64,000 bases of DNA from Pediococcus stilesii (GTDB lineage Bacteria; Bacillota; Bacilli; Lactobacillales; Lactobacillaceae). Made by a program: the position numbers and the translations under genes. The stretch's first letter is position 1; each line of letters begins with the position of its first letter. Below are positions 12,201 through 20,186 of the stretch, one piece after another. The notes below the pieces were generated by a model. It was not told the DNA's origin. It searched no databases and saw nothing but the letters and a program-made list of their open reading frames with translations. The stretch spans positions 16,157-80,156 of the forward strand of contig NZ_JQBX01000011.1 in NCBI RefSeq assembly GCF_001437075.1. Reading direction: 5' to 3'.

Positions 12201-12527
12201 GTATTCCTCAAACGTGGGTTCTGATTGAACGTCGTCTGAACTGGGAAAAGATTCGATCGTGTAGTTAGATTGAATAATAACTTTAGATGAACTTTCATCA
12301 GTTAGTGGCAAGCCTCTTTTAAATCGGTCATCTAGAAATTCGCCTAGATCAATTTGAAATTCATATCCTTTATAATCGGGATCATCAATAGGAAATTCAT
12401 TAATTTTAGTTAATGGTACAGAGCTAACGTCATCTACTAAATTTAAAGATAGGTTTTTAAAGTCTGTTCTTTCAAACATTCTGATGTTTAGTACATTTTT
12501 TATTAAATTTACTTCAAGCTGTTTCAT
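9237..12527 (-). CDS. Two-module CDP-glycerol (or CDP-polyol) glycerophosphotransferase, TagF/TarF-like
   Basis: About 1096 aa, far longer than the roughly 750-aa TagF polymerase. After an N-terminal beta-rich region (about 1-330) there are two complete transferase modules. Module 1 (about 340-670) has F-L-Q-H-G-V-F-G, I-P-T-W-R-D-W and T-D-Y-S-S-V-A-F-D; module 2 (about 735-1090) has W-H-G-T-P-L-K-K, Y-A-P-T-F-R-D and T-D-Y-S-S-V-M-F-D-Y. Both keep the His and D-Y-S-S elements used for catalysis and substrate binding. It is expected to build poly(polyol-phosphate) wall teichoic acid. The start is ATG 12527 with ggag 10 bases upstream; the longer in-frame TTG at 12542 overlaps that ribosome site. 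Next to the TagGH exporter, convergent. Confidence 0.88.
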   Translation of the reverse strand: MKQLEVNLIKNVLNIRMFERTDFKNLSLNLVDDVSSVPLTKINEFPIDDPDYKGYEFQIDLGEFLDDRFKRGLPLTDESSSKVIIQSNYTIESFPSSDDVQSEPTFEEYHTSLRVPFKKKWSLDNFHKVYDSANLHFLNVYVTKKNALAILIDQEVRPSQYLRHRMITKLDIHEKEMKIKGEIKLNYFSLLDCHVEMIERGGKQKISFPVKIKSAPIKSNKSFRYEYEVFIQMDYVLDYLKNLKQTEELSLDLFFVVNLNQNDSSSTFRVGNPKFLVDYFMKGELASFDSQNNQWYSLVPYFTLKATNLSFTFNVYDKEAYDYFRSNKNNWNSVAKSGEEKDIWIIGERSYKAQDNGYHFFKYLRENHPEINAYYVIRKNSIERRNVDPLGHVIFFNSKEHFEKVIQAKYICGTHHPDSLYPIRSKEYIKHIKAKKIFLQHGVFGTKNIAPIYAKSVNEFYTDLFITSSPKEKGIAMTDLGYSKSEVAVTGLARFDTLFKNDIKVKRQLLIIPTWRDWITNAEQFEQSEYLERYRALLFDPRLKAFSEKNNLKIIFCLHPNMQDYIDYFKDVPATLINQGKVDVQALIKESMMMLTDYSSVAFDFSFLHKPVLYYQFDRNRFLGKYPSHLDLDNELPGPIVDNLDNLFNELNNSAANNFSMEPEYVTKADSFIANRDTHSSERIYKAIVNLKNKTLKQKVQDDPLYLRIKRRFRRSKHYFPTMKKLYWIWSHTLPVKENQILFESSLGKRFEDSPRAIYEKMVENNEPYEYIWVSNNNMPLKANPDTKVIKRLSFEYYKYLATSKYWVNNQNFPTYITKRKEISYLQTWHGTPLKKMQHDQTIIEGRDDSYLKRVTHAKDQWSKLVSPSPYATSAFRSAFQYDGSVIEKGYPRNDVFYSSDSNNIREHVRKDLGIPADKKVILYAPTFRDYEKSGKKFVMENEIDFEQFEKKLGDNYVLLMRQHVIVASKLSIPAEMQHNIINVSTYPNIQELMLASDMLVTDYSSVMFDYLNVNRPMYFFTYDLEKYLDLRGVYFDFEKEVPGPIVKTSDELLNAIANNETYWDTYGALYKDFQNKFIPFDGPNTAETVYKDFFK

Positions 12528-12687
12528 GAAATTTTCTCCCAATATTGAACATTATTGTTAAAGGTTTTATAAGTGTATATGCGGTAAGCTTTTATTGGCA
12601 TCAACGTTTGTAATTTTACCACAATTTCATAACTCATAAAATTTTTCGAGAAGTATCGTAAGTGTGATAATGCGTGCCACACACGCC

Positions 12688-12716
12688 TTGAGGTCTGAAC
12701 AATAATTGTTTATACT
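12688..12716 (+). promoter_or_regulatory. Sigma-A promoter of the broken GT-C gene
   Basis: TTGAGG (12688-12693), 17-base spacer, TATACT (12711-12716), about 36 bases before the ATG at 12753. Confidence 0.6.
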
Positions 12717-12752
12717 CAAAAAAGTCTAAAATCGAATTTGGGAAGGGTAAAC

Positions 12753-13568
12753 ATGTTGTTAAGAATTAAAAATTTTGAGGTCAAGAATTATTTATATATT
12801 TTTACAATCATATTGCTAGCGATTTTTTGCTTTATAAATATTACCTCAACGCCTCTGAGAAGTGGGAATACTTGGGATGATGCTAATGCGATGTTGCGTA
12901 TTGGACAATTATGGAGTCAGGGATACATCCCGTTTAAGGATGTTTTTGAACAGCGTGGTCCTTCGATGTATATTTTATATTTAATTGCAAATATGATTTC
13001 TAAAGGTGGATATATCGGGTTATTTATTGTAGAAATTGTTAACTTACTGGTTATCCAATTTTTATTGAAGAAAATTTTTGATATACAGTTGGTTAATAAA
13101 AAAACAAGCTTGTCAATTTTAGGTGCTCTGTTAGTTCCTATGTGGATGGTATCTAATTTCACTTTTAAGAACGGCGGAAGCCCTGAAGAATTTTCCATTC
13201 CTTGGATTTTAATAAGCATATACATGATTCAAAGCTTTTTTAAAAATCAAAAATATTCGCACTTTTTCCTGGTGGGAGTTTCATTTGCTTGGGTTTTTAA
13301 TATGAAATACTCGCTTATTGGTCCATGGATAGCACTGGCTATCATAATTCTGTTTAAAATTTTTGTATCACAAGATTTGAAAAGAGCATGTAAAACGATT
13401 GGTAAAATCTTGATCTGGAGTGTTTTAGGAACTCTAACGGTTTTTTTACCCATGTTGGGTTATTTTGCTTATGTGGGTGGTATAAAAAAATATTTTGAAG
13501 TATATTTTGTCACAAATTTAACATCGTACACAAAGGAAACTCTACCAATCTTTTCTCATTTTTTGTAA
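12753..13568 (+). pseudogene. GT-C (GT39/PMT-like) glycosyltransferase, N-terminal part, ended by in-frame stop
   Basis: Encodes 271 aa of a multi-span membrane protein. The first loop has W-D-D-A-N and then Y-I-P-F-K-D-V-F-E-Q-R-G-P, the pattern of lipid-sugar dependent GT-C enzymes (acidic pair followed by P-[FY]-x-D...GP). The ATG at 12753 has ggaaggg at 12741-12747. The frame stops at TAA 13566-13568, but after one more codon (tct) the same frame continues from ATG 13572 for another 237 codons with no loss of coding character. So this is one gene of about 510 codons with a single nonsense codon. It probably decorated wall polymers; activity is now doubtful unless the stop is suppressed. 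Confidence 0.8.
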
Positions 13569-13571
13569 TCT

Positions 13572-14285
13572 ATGAGCATCTTTTTAAATGGATTAGTAAA
13601 TACAAGTATTTTAATTTTGGTAGTATTTATTTTTACGTTAATCTTGCTAAAAGATCGTTTTGTAGCAGCGTCGATTATGCTAGTATTTACAATTACAGGA
13701 TTTATCAGTTTTTGGGCACTACGTCCAGGGGACTACGTGATGCTGGTTTTAGAATTTATTATGATCTCAACAATAGTATATGCTATTGTCAATGTTATTT
13801 CGAAAATGGACTTTAATGTAGGATTAGTGTTTGCTTCAACGTTGGCACTATTTTTGTTCTTTATGGTGATAGCACCTAAAACCAATCCGTCAATAAAACT
13901 CTCGGGTTTTAGGCAGGGCAGTCCGTTCAATGTTGCAAAAAAATTTGGAGATGAAATTAAAAATCGAGCAAATGGTGAAAAGATAACATTGCTATATTAT
14001 CGAACCATTGATTTAGGCGTAGAAAGATATGTAAATGTGGAAAAATCTGGATATTTTTTTGAAAGAACGAATTTAATTATTGCTCCACAAACCAAAGCAC
14101 TAGATATGTCTGTAAAGAATAAGAGTACGAAGTTTATCATTGTGGGGCAAGGAGATTTAAAAAATCCGATTATTAAACAAAATTATAAGAAAATTAGTCT
14201 GGGCAATAAAACTAGATACGTATTTTCCAATAATTTTAGTGGGAGACTTAGCTCGGTTAGAGTTATTTTGATGGAGAGAAAGTAA
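13572..14285 (+). pseudogene. GT-C glycosyltransferase, C-terminal part (same frame as previous)
   Basis: Continues the frame of the preceding fragment after a single TAA and one codon. It holds further membrane helices (about residues 5-25, 30-48, 53-72, 80-98) and a soluble C-terminal domain (about 105-237) of the kind seen at the end of PMT/ArnT-like enzymes. There is no convincing ribosome-binding site before ATG 13572: the preceding bases are the coding sequence itself. It could be translated only by reinitiation after the stop four bases earlier. I regard both fragments as one disrupted gene. Confidence 0.75.
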
Positions 14286-14359
14286 AAGTTTTATTTTCAT
14301 GCTTAATTCGTGTATTCTATGAACTAAGTATTGACAAGTAGGGGGATAATATTAGAGTC

Positions 14360-15481
14360 ATGAAAAAAATTTTATATGCGCTTCTGGGAGCTATCATTAT
14401 TGTGGGTGTTATTTTGGGTGGAATTTCACTACAAAACAAAAAAAGCAGTGCAGTGGCAACCGATAAAACCAAAGTAGTAGATAAGCCTAAAGATAATCCT
14501 TATAAAGGGAAATTAAAAAAAACACTTTCGTCGGTTGGGTTTAATGGTTCAGCAATTTTAGTTGAAAATAATAAAGTGGTTGATAGCTATGTAAAAGGAA
14601 ACGCAAATGATGCGACGGGTGAAGAAAACACTTTGACGACGACATATGAAATTGACTCTTTACAAAAATCTCTCACTGCTGGGCTAGTAATGCAACAAAT
14701 TAACGATGGAAAATTAAAATTTACGGATAAAGTTAACAAGTATATTCCAAATTTACCCGGTGCCAGCAAAATTACTGTTAGACAACTATTAGATATGACC
14801 TCGGGTCTGTCAATGGGAAAATTAAAATTTACTGGTAATAGTTTGACTACCGATGAACTCTTGAATGAAGTGATCGACAACGTTAAATTTACTGCTGATA
14901 ATGAGGGTACGTGGAGCTATCAACCGGTTAATTTTGTAATTTTATCAGAAATTATCCAGAAAACATCGGGAAGGACATACGCCCAGTTATTTAATAATTT
15001 GTATGTTAAGAAATTAAAGCTTAAAGAAACCGAAATGGCTTATAACAAAGTTATTAAAACCGATCGTTCATTAGGATATATTCTAGTGGATCAGAACAGT
15101 GGTACAGTTAAAAAGACGCTTCAGAAGCCGAATAAAGCAACTATTAAGTCTGAACTTGGAACAGGTCAAGTTTATATGTCAGTTAAAGATTTTTATAAAG
15201 TTTTATCTAACCTGTTAAATGGTAATTTACTTGGGAAAGAGGCTGCAAATGAAGTCTATCTGTCTAGTGTGGCAAACGGAGCAAAATACTACGGCGGATT
15301 GTACACCTCTAAAGACCCGGTATATCGATATGCAAACGGATATGGATATGGCTACCAGGATCATATTCGCATCAGTCAGGACGGTAAGAAGGCTGTTGTG
15401 GTATTTAGTAATTACCAATATTCAGGACATGGGGAGCTAAAAAAGGCTGTAGATCAATTATCAAGTGAAGTATTGAAATAA
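14360..15481 (+). CDS. Membrane-anchored serine hydrolase, beta-lactamase/PBP4* (class C) fold
   Basis: A 373-aa protein: N-terminal membrane anchor (about 4-24), a Lys-rich linker, then a serine beta-lactamase-like domain. The nucleophile motif S-x-x-K is S100-L-Q-K103 in I-D-S-L-Q-K-S, followed by L-D-M-T-S-G-L (145-151). The second motif, usually Y-x-N, reads Y187-Q-P, a departure. A G-T-G-Q-V-Y-M-S stretch and a late S-G-H-G are also seen. Relatives act outside the cell as D-Ala carboxypeptidases, esterases on D-alanyl teichoic acids or unknown hydrolases. Being set among teichoic acid genes suggests an envelope substrate, but the activity is not determined by sequence. Shine-Dalgarno spacing before ATG is poor. 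Confidence 0.8.
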   Translation: MKKILYALLGAIIIVGVILGGISLQNKKSSAVATDKTKVVDKPKDNPYKGKLKKTLSSVGFNGSAILVENNKVVDSYVKGNANDATGEENTLTTTYEIDSLQKSLTAGLVMQQINDGKLKFTDKVNKYIPNLPGASKITVRQLLDMTSGLSMGKLKFTGNSLTTDELLNEVIDNVKFTADNEGTWSYQPVNFVILSEIIQKTSGRTYAQLFNNLYVKKLKLKETEMAYNKVIKTDRSLGYILVDQNSGTVKKTLQKPNKATIKSELGTGQVYMSVKDFYKVLSNLLNGNLLGKEAANEVYLSSVANGAKYYGGLYTSKDPVYRYANGYGYGYQDHIRISQDGKKAVVVFSNYQYSGHGELKKAVDQLSSEVLK

Positions 15482-15500
15482 AGAAGAATTTTGTATGAAG

Positions 15501-15537
15501 GAGGTAGTGGATTTAATAATTTACTATCTCTTTTCTT
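15501..15537 (+). terminator. Terminator after serine hydrolase gene
   Basis: Twelve-base arms (15501-15512 and 15519-15530) with three G-T wobbles and a T/C-rich tail. Confidence 0.6.
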
Positions 15538-15693
15538 TACTCATAATTATTTTCAATAACCTGGTTAGTTTAGCTAAGATGTTCGCCGGCAATCCAGTAC
15601 TAACTTGTTATTGATGTATATATTATCTAATTTAAGTTAGAAAAACTATATTATACTGGTTATGTAAAAAAACTATCAGAAAGACGGATTCCA

Positions 15694-16884
15694 ATGAACT
15701 TAATAACATTTTTAGAAAAAGTAAAAAGAAGACTACTGACTTATAATTTTAAAATCAACTACAAACCCTACAAACAAAAGACAGTTATTTTTGAAAGCTT
15801 TGGGGGACGTCAAATTAGTGATTCACCACTGGCAATCTATGAAGAACTGAAAAAGAGCCATCCTGATTACCAGTTGGTATGGGTTATCAACAAGGAATTG
15901 GAGAAATTGGCACAGGCCAATGGATACGATTATGTTATTCGTGGCAGCTTTAAGTGGGTGAAGGTCATTGAAAAGGCCCAGATCTGGGTCGAAAATGCTC
16001 GTTTACCACAGTGGGTACGAAAACCAGAGCACGTAAAGATTATCCAAACGTGGCATGGGACGCCTTTGAAAAAATTGGGATTGGACATTGAAAACGTCAT
16101 GATGCCCGGAACAACAACTGAAAAATACCACGAAAATTTTGTTCAAGAGGCAAATCGATGGGACTATTTAATTAGTCCAAACGAATATGCAACACAAATT
16201 TTTAGGAAAGCGTTTGGCTATGAGAATAAAATTCTCGAGATTGGATACCCGCGAAATGATGAATTGGCGCAGCCGAGCGAAGCATTAATCAATAAAATTA
16301 AGCAACGCTTAGGAATTCCGGCGAATAAAAAAGTTGTGTTATACGCACCTACATATCGGGATAATCAGTTTTTTACGAAGGGCAAATATTCGTTCCAACT
16401 GCCATTTGATTTAAAGCAAATGCAGGCGGCCTTCGGAAAAGACACCGTATTGTTGCTACGAATGCATTATTTAATTTCTAATGCAGTGGACCTTTCAGAT
16501 ATGGAAGGCTTTGCCTACGATGTATCTAGTTATTCCAACATTTCAGATTTATATTTAATATCGGATTTGTTAGTAACGGATTATTCAAGCGTGTTTTTTG
16601 ATTACGCATATCTTAAACGCCCCATTGTCTTTTTTCCTTACGATTTTGAGGTTTATAAAGATGAACTTCGCGGATTTTATTTGAATTACACAAAGGATTT
16701 ACCGGGTGAAATTGCTTATGATGTTGATGCGCTTCTGGCAAATATTGCTCATGGTTTACAGGTGACGGATATGACAAGCGATGAAAACTTCATGAAGTTT
16801 TACAATCGCTTTTGTAAAATTAATGCGGGAAACGCGTCTAAAAGAGTTGTTGAGGAAATCGACGATATTTTAAAAGAACGCTAG
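15694..16884 (+). CDS. CDP-glycerol glycerophosphotransferase family protein (TagB/TagF-like, single module)
   Basis: A 396-aa single-module enzyme of the Glyphos_transf family. It has W-H-G-T-P-L-K-K-L-G at about 122-131, Y-A-P-T-Y-R-D at about 218-224 and V-T-D-Y-S-S-V-F-F-D-Y at about 296-306, closely like module 2 of the long TagF-like protein at 9237-12527. Its length fits TagB/TarB primases (about 380 aa), which add the first glycerol-phosphate to the linkage unit, but short polymerases of this family exist, so priming versus extension is open. It attaches peripherally to the inner membrane face. The start ATG has only a weak ribosome site. Confidence 0.88.
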   Translation: MNLITFLEKVKRRLLTYNFKINYKPYKQKTVIFESFGGRQISDSPLAIYEELKKSHPDYQLVWVINKELEKLAQANGYDYVIRGSFKWVKVIEKAQIWVENARLPQWVRKPEHVKIIQTWHGTPLKKLGLDIENVMMPGTTTEKYHENFVQEANRWDYLISPNEYATQIFRKAFGYENKILEIGYPRNDELAQPSEALINKIKQRLGIPANKKVVLYAPTYRDNQFFTKGKYSFQLPFDLKQMQAAFGKDTVLLLRMHYLISNAVDLSDMEGFAYDVSSYSNISDLYLISDLLVTDYSSVFFDYAYLKRPIVFFPYDFEVYKDELRGFYLNYTKDLPGEIAYDVDALLANIAHGLQVTDMTSDENFMKFYNRFCKINAGNASKRVVEEIDDILKER

Positions 16885-16904
16885 CGATAGATGCGCCCCT
16901 CTAA

Positions 16905-16980
16905 AATAAAGATCAATAAGTGGTCTTCTTCAAGCTATATTTCATTACGAAATGAGTTGGAAGAGGACTTTTATTTTATT
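16905..16980 (+). terminator. Long imperfect hairpin, probable terminator
   Basis: An inverted repeat pairs roughly 16915-16950 with 16950-16978 (core ggtcttcttcaa against ttggaagagga), with mismatches and one bulge, and is followed by ttttattttatt. It lies just after the glycerophosphotransferase gene. Confidence 0.5.
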
Positions 16981-17049
16981 CAATATGGTGGAAGCACAAA
17001 AGTAAGCGTATGATTTAAATGTATACACATAAGTTAGAAGGCGAAAATA

Positions 17050-19992
17050 TTGGACAATTTTAAAGTAAGAGTCAACAAACGATTAAGTTTTGCAATTAAT
17101 ATATTGATTGTTTTTTTAATTATATTAGGTTCAGCAACGGCCTACTCTAGTGGGGTATGGCATTTTAATATTGATGCAAAGAGAGCTTTTTTATTTGAAA
17201 TTTTAAGTAGTTTAAAACCAATTATTGAGAATATAGTTTTGTTGATTCTGGCAGATAGGGTTTTAAAAAAGGTCAACTTCAATAAAATTAGAGATGTTTG
17301 GCTACAAATAGTTTTCTACTCATTATTTTTTTCATTACTAGTTTGGGGAATGATCGCTGTCAGGTTTAATACTTTTGACATCTTTAGAAGTTCATTTCCG
17401 ATTTTATTCCAAACGAATAAGCTCGCTACGGCAGCGTTAACTGTCTGCGTGGGTGCGTTTTTACTGAGGAAAATCAATATTGAAAAAATTAAATTGAGAT
17501 ATTTAATTTATGCATTTTTAGTGCTTTCGGTTATGCCAACCATCTTGTGGATAACAAAGCTCTCAGGAGATGCAAGCTTTTCTTTTGGGACGATGTTGTG
17601 GGGAATATTTTTACTATTAGCCACAAAGTATCTTAATCAAATTTCTGCGGAAAACAAAGTTAAATATGCTAAGCGATTTTTAGGAATATTTGCTGGTAGC
17701 GGATTAGTTTTAACCTTGCTGTTAAATTTGGTTGGTCCACATAACATAATTTTTAATAACGGAGATATAGCAATTAACCGCTTGTCCTTTTTGATGACAA
17801 ATTCTTGGGCCTTCTTTATTGGATTATCGGTGTTCATTTTACTTAAGCAGCAAAATATCACAAATTACATATCGTGGGATTTAGTTTTTGGTGCTAGTTT
17901 ATTTTCGACCCATTTTTTGTTTATAAAGCCATTCTGGCGGAATATGTGGGGGACGGTATATTGGATGCAGCAGACGCCACTTCATCTGATTGGCGCCATA
18001 CTAATTTCGGCAGTTGTGACCACTTTAATAGCAATACTAATTGAAATTTTGAGAGGCAACTTTAAACACCAGGTACTGGCTTTCTCACCTAAAAAAACGG
18101 TTGCGATGGTGATTGCACTTGCCTTATCGATTTTTGCCAATGTGATTATGCTGATTTCCAATAGTTCGTTTAGCGTGCGTTCGGCGGTTGCTGTCGTCCG
18201 GTATAAACCGCAATTGATGCTTTTAAATATGTTAATGATTTTTGCGTTTATAATGATAATTTTTGCATTAATTAATCGTTTGGTAATTTCGATTACTGCA
18301 TTTTCGGTAGTTCTATTGGTATTTGTATTTGCAAATTATCAGAAAATACTATCAAGGGATGAACCAATACTGCCCGTTGATATATCGAGTAATTTGAAAA
18401 ATATTAAGGAAATTACAAGCTTAGTAAACGTGTGGTTGGTTGCTGCAGTGGCTGCAATTTTGGTTATCTTAGTCCTCCTGGGAGTTTATTTAGAAAGAAG
18501 AGCCAAATTTGTTCCCATATTTAGTTGGAAGCAACGCTTATTATTGCTAGTTAGTGGAGTTGCCTTTCTAGGTTTCTTTATGATCAAATTGCCATTAATG
18601 CCTAGTTCGGTCGTGACGTGGAAAACAGAGGATCACACGATTTTTAACGATGTGATGGCTAATCAATTTAAATATAAAGCGCATCCTGGAAGCATAAAGG
18701 GAGACTTTAGGTCAAATGGACCGGTTGTTACACTGGTTAGTAGAATGATTATTCCAATAATGGAGCAACCTAGTGGATATTCAAAAGCAGCGATTATGCA
18801 ACTTTCGCAAAAATTAGAAAAAGAAGCCAAAAGCATCAATAAGGATCGTCAAAATGATATTAGTAAGCAGACGGTTGTTTATATTTTAAGTGAAAGTTTT
18901 TCAAATCCGCAGCGCGTTCCTGGAGTTCAGATGAATGATCCAATTCCCAATACGGATCAGTTGAAGAAAACAACCACATCGGGCCTGATGGATAGTTATG
19001 GATATGGCGGTGGAACCGCGGACATGGAATATGAAGCACTCACCAGTATGTCCTTAAATAACTTTGCACCGGCATTATCAACACCATATGTTGAGTTAAT
19101 GCCTAAGATAAAGTATCAGCCTTCTGTACTAGATTTATTTAAGACTAAAAATGCAATCCACCCGTTCCAACCAACTTATTACAACCGAATTAACGCGTTT
19201 AAACAGTTAGGTTTTCAAAAATTTTATAATACCTATGCGCCGGATCAGGTGAAATATAAAGAAGCGATTGGCGGGGTAGAGTCTTCAGGAGACAGTATTG
19301 CGAGTGGTTCCAAATACATCTCGGATAAATCAGCGTATGAAGAACTAAAACTCATTATGGATCAACATCAAGGTGGTCAATTTATTCAATTATCGACTAT
19401 GCAAAATCACATGCCATATTTTAAGGATAAGTATGGCAAAGAAAATAATTTTCCTGCCAGTGGAAGTTTGAGTGACGCAAGTTTGGACCGTTTAAGAACT
19501 TATGCGTATGGAATTAATCAAACGGACCAGGATTTAAAAGAATTGATTAAACAGGTTGATTCTGAAAAAAGGGATGTCACCTTAGTATTTTATGGCGACC
19601 ATTTGCCGGGACTTTATGAATGGCAAAAAGATAGTGATCAAAAATTAGTCCAATACGATTCTGAAATTCATCAGACGGATTACTTTATCTATTCGAATCA
19701 TAGTAAACGAAAAGTTAAAAAAGCGGTCGCAGCACCATATATGTTTACCCCGATGATGTTAGAACAGACTAATTCAAAAGTGTCACCATATTACGCCTTA
19801 TTGACGAAGTGCATGGAACAGTTGCCTGCGGGTGAGCGCGACAAGTATATGCTAGACAATGGTAAACAAGTTTCAGAAAAAGATCTAACTGCTAAGCAAA
19901 AAGAACTATTAAATGAATATAAATTAATTCAATATGATATTACGGCTGGGAAGCATTATTTGGGTGAAAATTCGAGCTTTTTCAAGGTATAG
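17050..19992 (+). CDS. LTA synthase (LtaS) family membrane phosphoglycerol transferase, large
   Basis: A 980-aa protein; typical LtaS is about 650 aa. The first 520 residues hold about 13 membrane helices rather than five. The extracellular sulfatase-fold domain (about 605-980) keeps key residues: metal ligand Glu615 in L-S-E-S-F, catalytic Thr656 in G-G-G-T-A-D-M-E-Y, and Asp850-His851 in Y-G-D-H-L-P-G. This chemistry transfers glycerophosphate from phosphatidylglycerol to a glycan or polymer. It may be a lipoteichoic acid synthase or a dedicated enzyme that adds glycerophosphate to wall glycans. The start is TTG with gaagg 8 bases before it. Confidence 0.87.
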   Translation: MDNFKVRVNKRLSFAINILIVFLIILGSATAYSSGVWHFNIDAKRAFLFEILSSLKPIIENIVLLILADRVLKKVNFNKIRDVWLQIVFYSLFFSLLVWGMIAVRFNTFDIFRSSFPILFQTNKLATAALTVCVGAFLLRKINIEKIKLRYLIYAFLVLSVMPTILWITKLSGDASFSFGTMLWGIFLLLATKYLNQISAENKVKYAKRFLGIFAGSGLVLTLLLNLVGPHNIIFNNGDIAINRLSFLMTNSWAFFIGLSVFILLKQQNITNYISWDLVFGASLFSTHFLFIKPFWRNMWGTVYWMQQTPLHLIGAILISAVVTTLIAILIEILRGNFKHQVLAFSPKKTVAMVIALALSIFANVIMLISNSSFSVRSAVAVVRYKPQLMLLNMLMIFAFIMIIFALINRLVISITAFSVVLLVFVFANYQKILSRDEPILPVDISSNLKNIKEITSLVNVWLVAAVAAILVILVLLGVYLERRAKFVPIFSWKQRLLLLVSGVAFLGFFMIKLPLMPSSVVTWKTEDHTIFNDVMANQFKYKAHPGSIKGDFRSNGPVVTLVSRMIIPIMEQPSGYSKAAIMQLSQKLEKEAKSINKDRQNDISKQTVVYILSESFSNPQRVPGVQMNDPIPNTDQLKKTTTSGLMDSYGYGGGTADMEYEALTSMSLNNFAPALSTPYVELMPKIKYQPSVLDLFKTKNAIHPFQPTYYNRINAFKQLGFQKFYNTYAPDQVKYKEAIGGVESSGDSIASGSKYISDKSAYEELKLIMDQHQGGQFIQLSTMQNHMPYFKDKYGKENNFPASGSLSDASLDRLRTYAYGINQTDQDLKELIKQVDSEKRDVTLVFYGDHLPGLYEWQKDSDQKLVQYDSEIHQTDYFIYSNHSKRKVKKAVAAPYMFTPMMLEQTNSKVSPYYALLTKCMEQLPAGERDKYMLDNGKQVSEKDLTAKQKELLNEYKLIQYDITAGKHYLGENSSFFKV

Positions 19993-20034
19993 CGGTTGAA
20001 CTAATGCTACCTCAAAATTAAATATTTTACATTT

Positions 20035-20069
20035 AAGCAATTCAAATTTTATTTTGAATTGCTTTTTTT
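20035..20069 (+). terminator. Terminator of LtaS-family gene
   Basis: A 12-bp perfect stem (aagcaattcaaa 20035-20046; tttgaattgctt 20053-20064) with a 6-base loop and a T-run. Confidence 0.9.
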
Positions 20070-20088
20070 ATTCATTTTCCATATGAAT

Positions 20089-20170
20089 ATACAATGCATC
20101 AATGTATAAAAATATAAATATAATCATATAATGTTGCATAAAGATAAAATAAGAGTATATTAATATTAAA
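20089..20170 (+). promoter_or_regulatory. Possible ArgR/ARG-box region before the amino-acid ABC gene
   Basis: This AT-rich stretch carries several partial palindromes. The best, tgtataaaaatata (20103-20116), matches 11 of 14 positions of the Gram-positive ARG box as I recall it (TGAAT-4-ATTCA); tgaatatacaatgca at 20092-20106 is a weaker one. The arginine genes argG and argH lie just downstream, so control by ArgR is plausible but unproven. Confidence 0.35.
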
Positions 20171-20186
20171 TTTAAATGAGGGAAAA

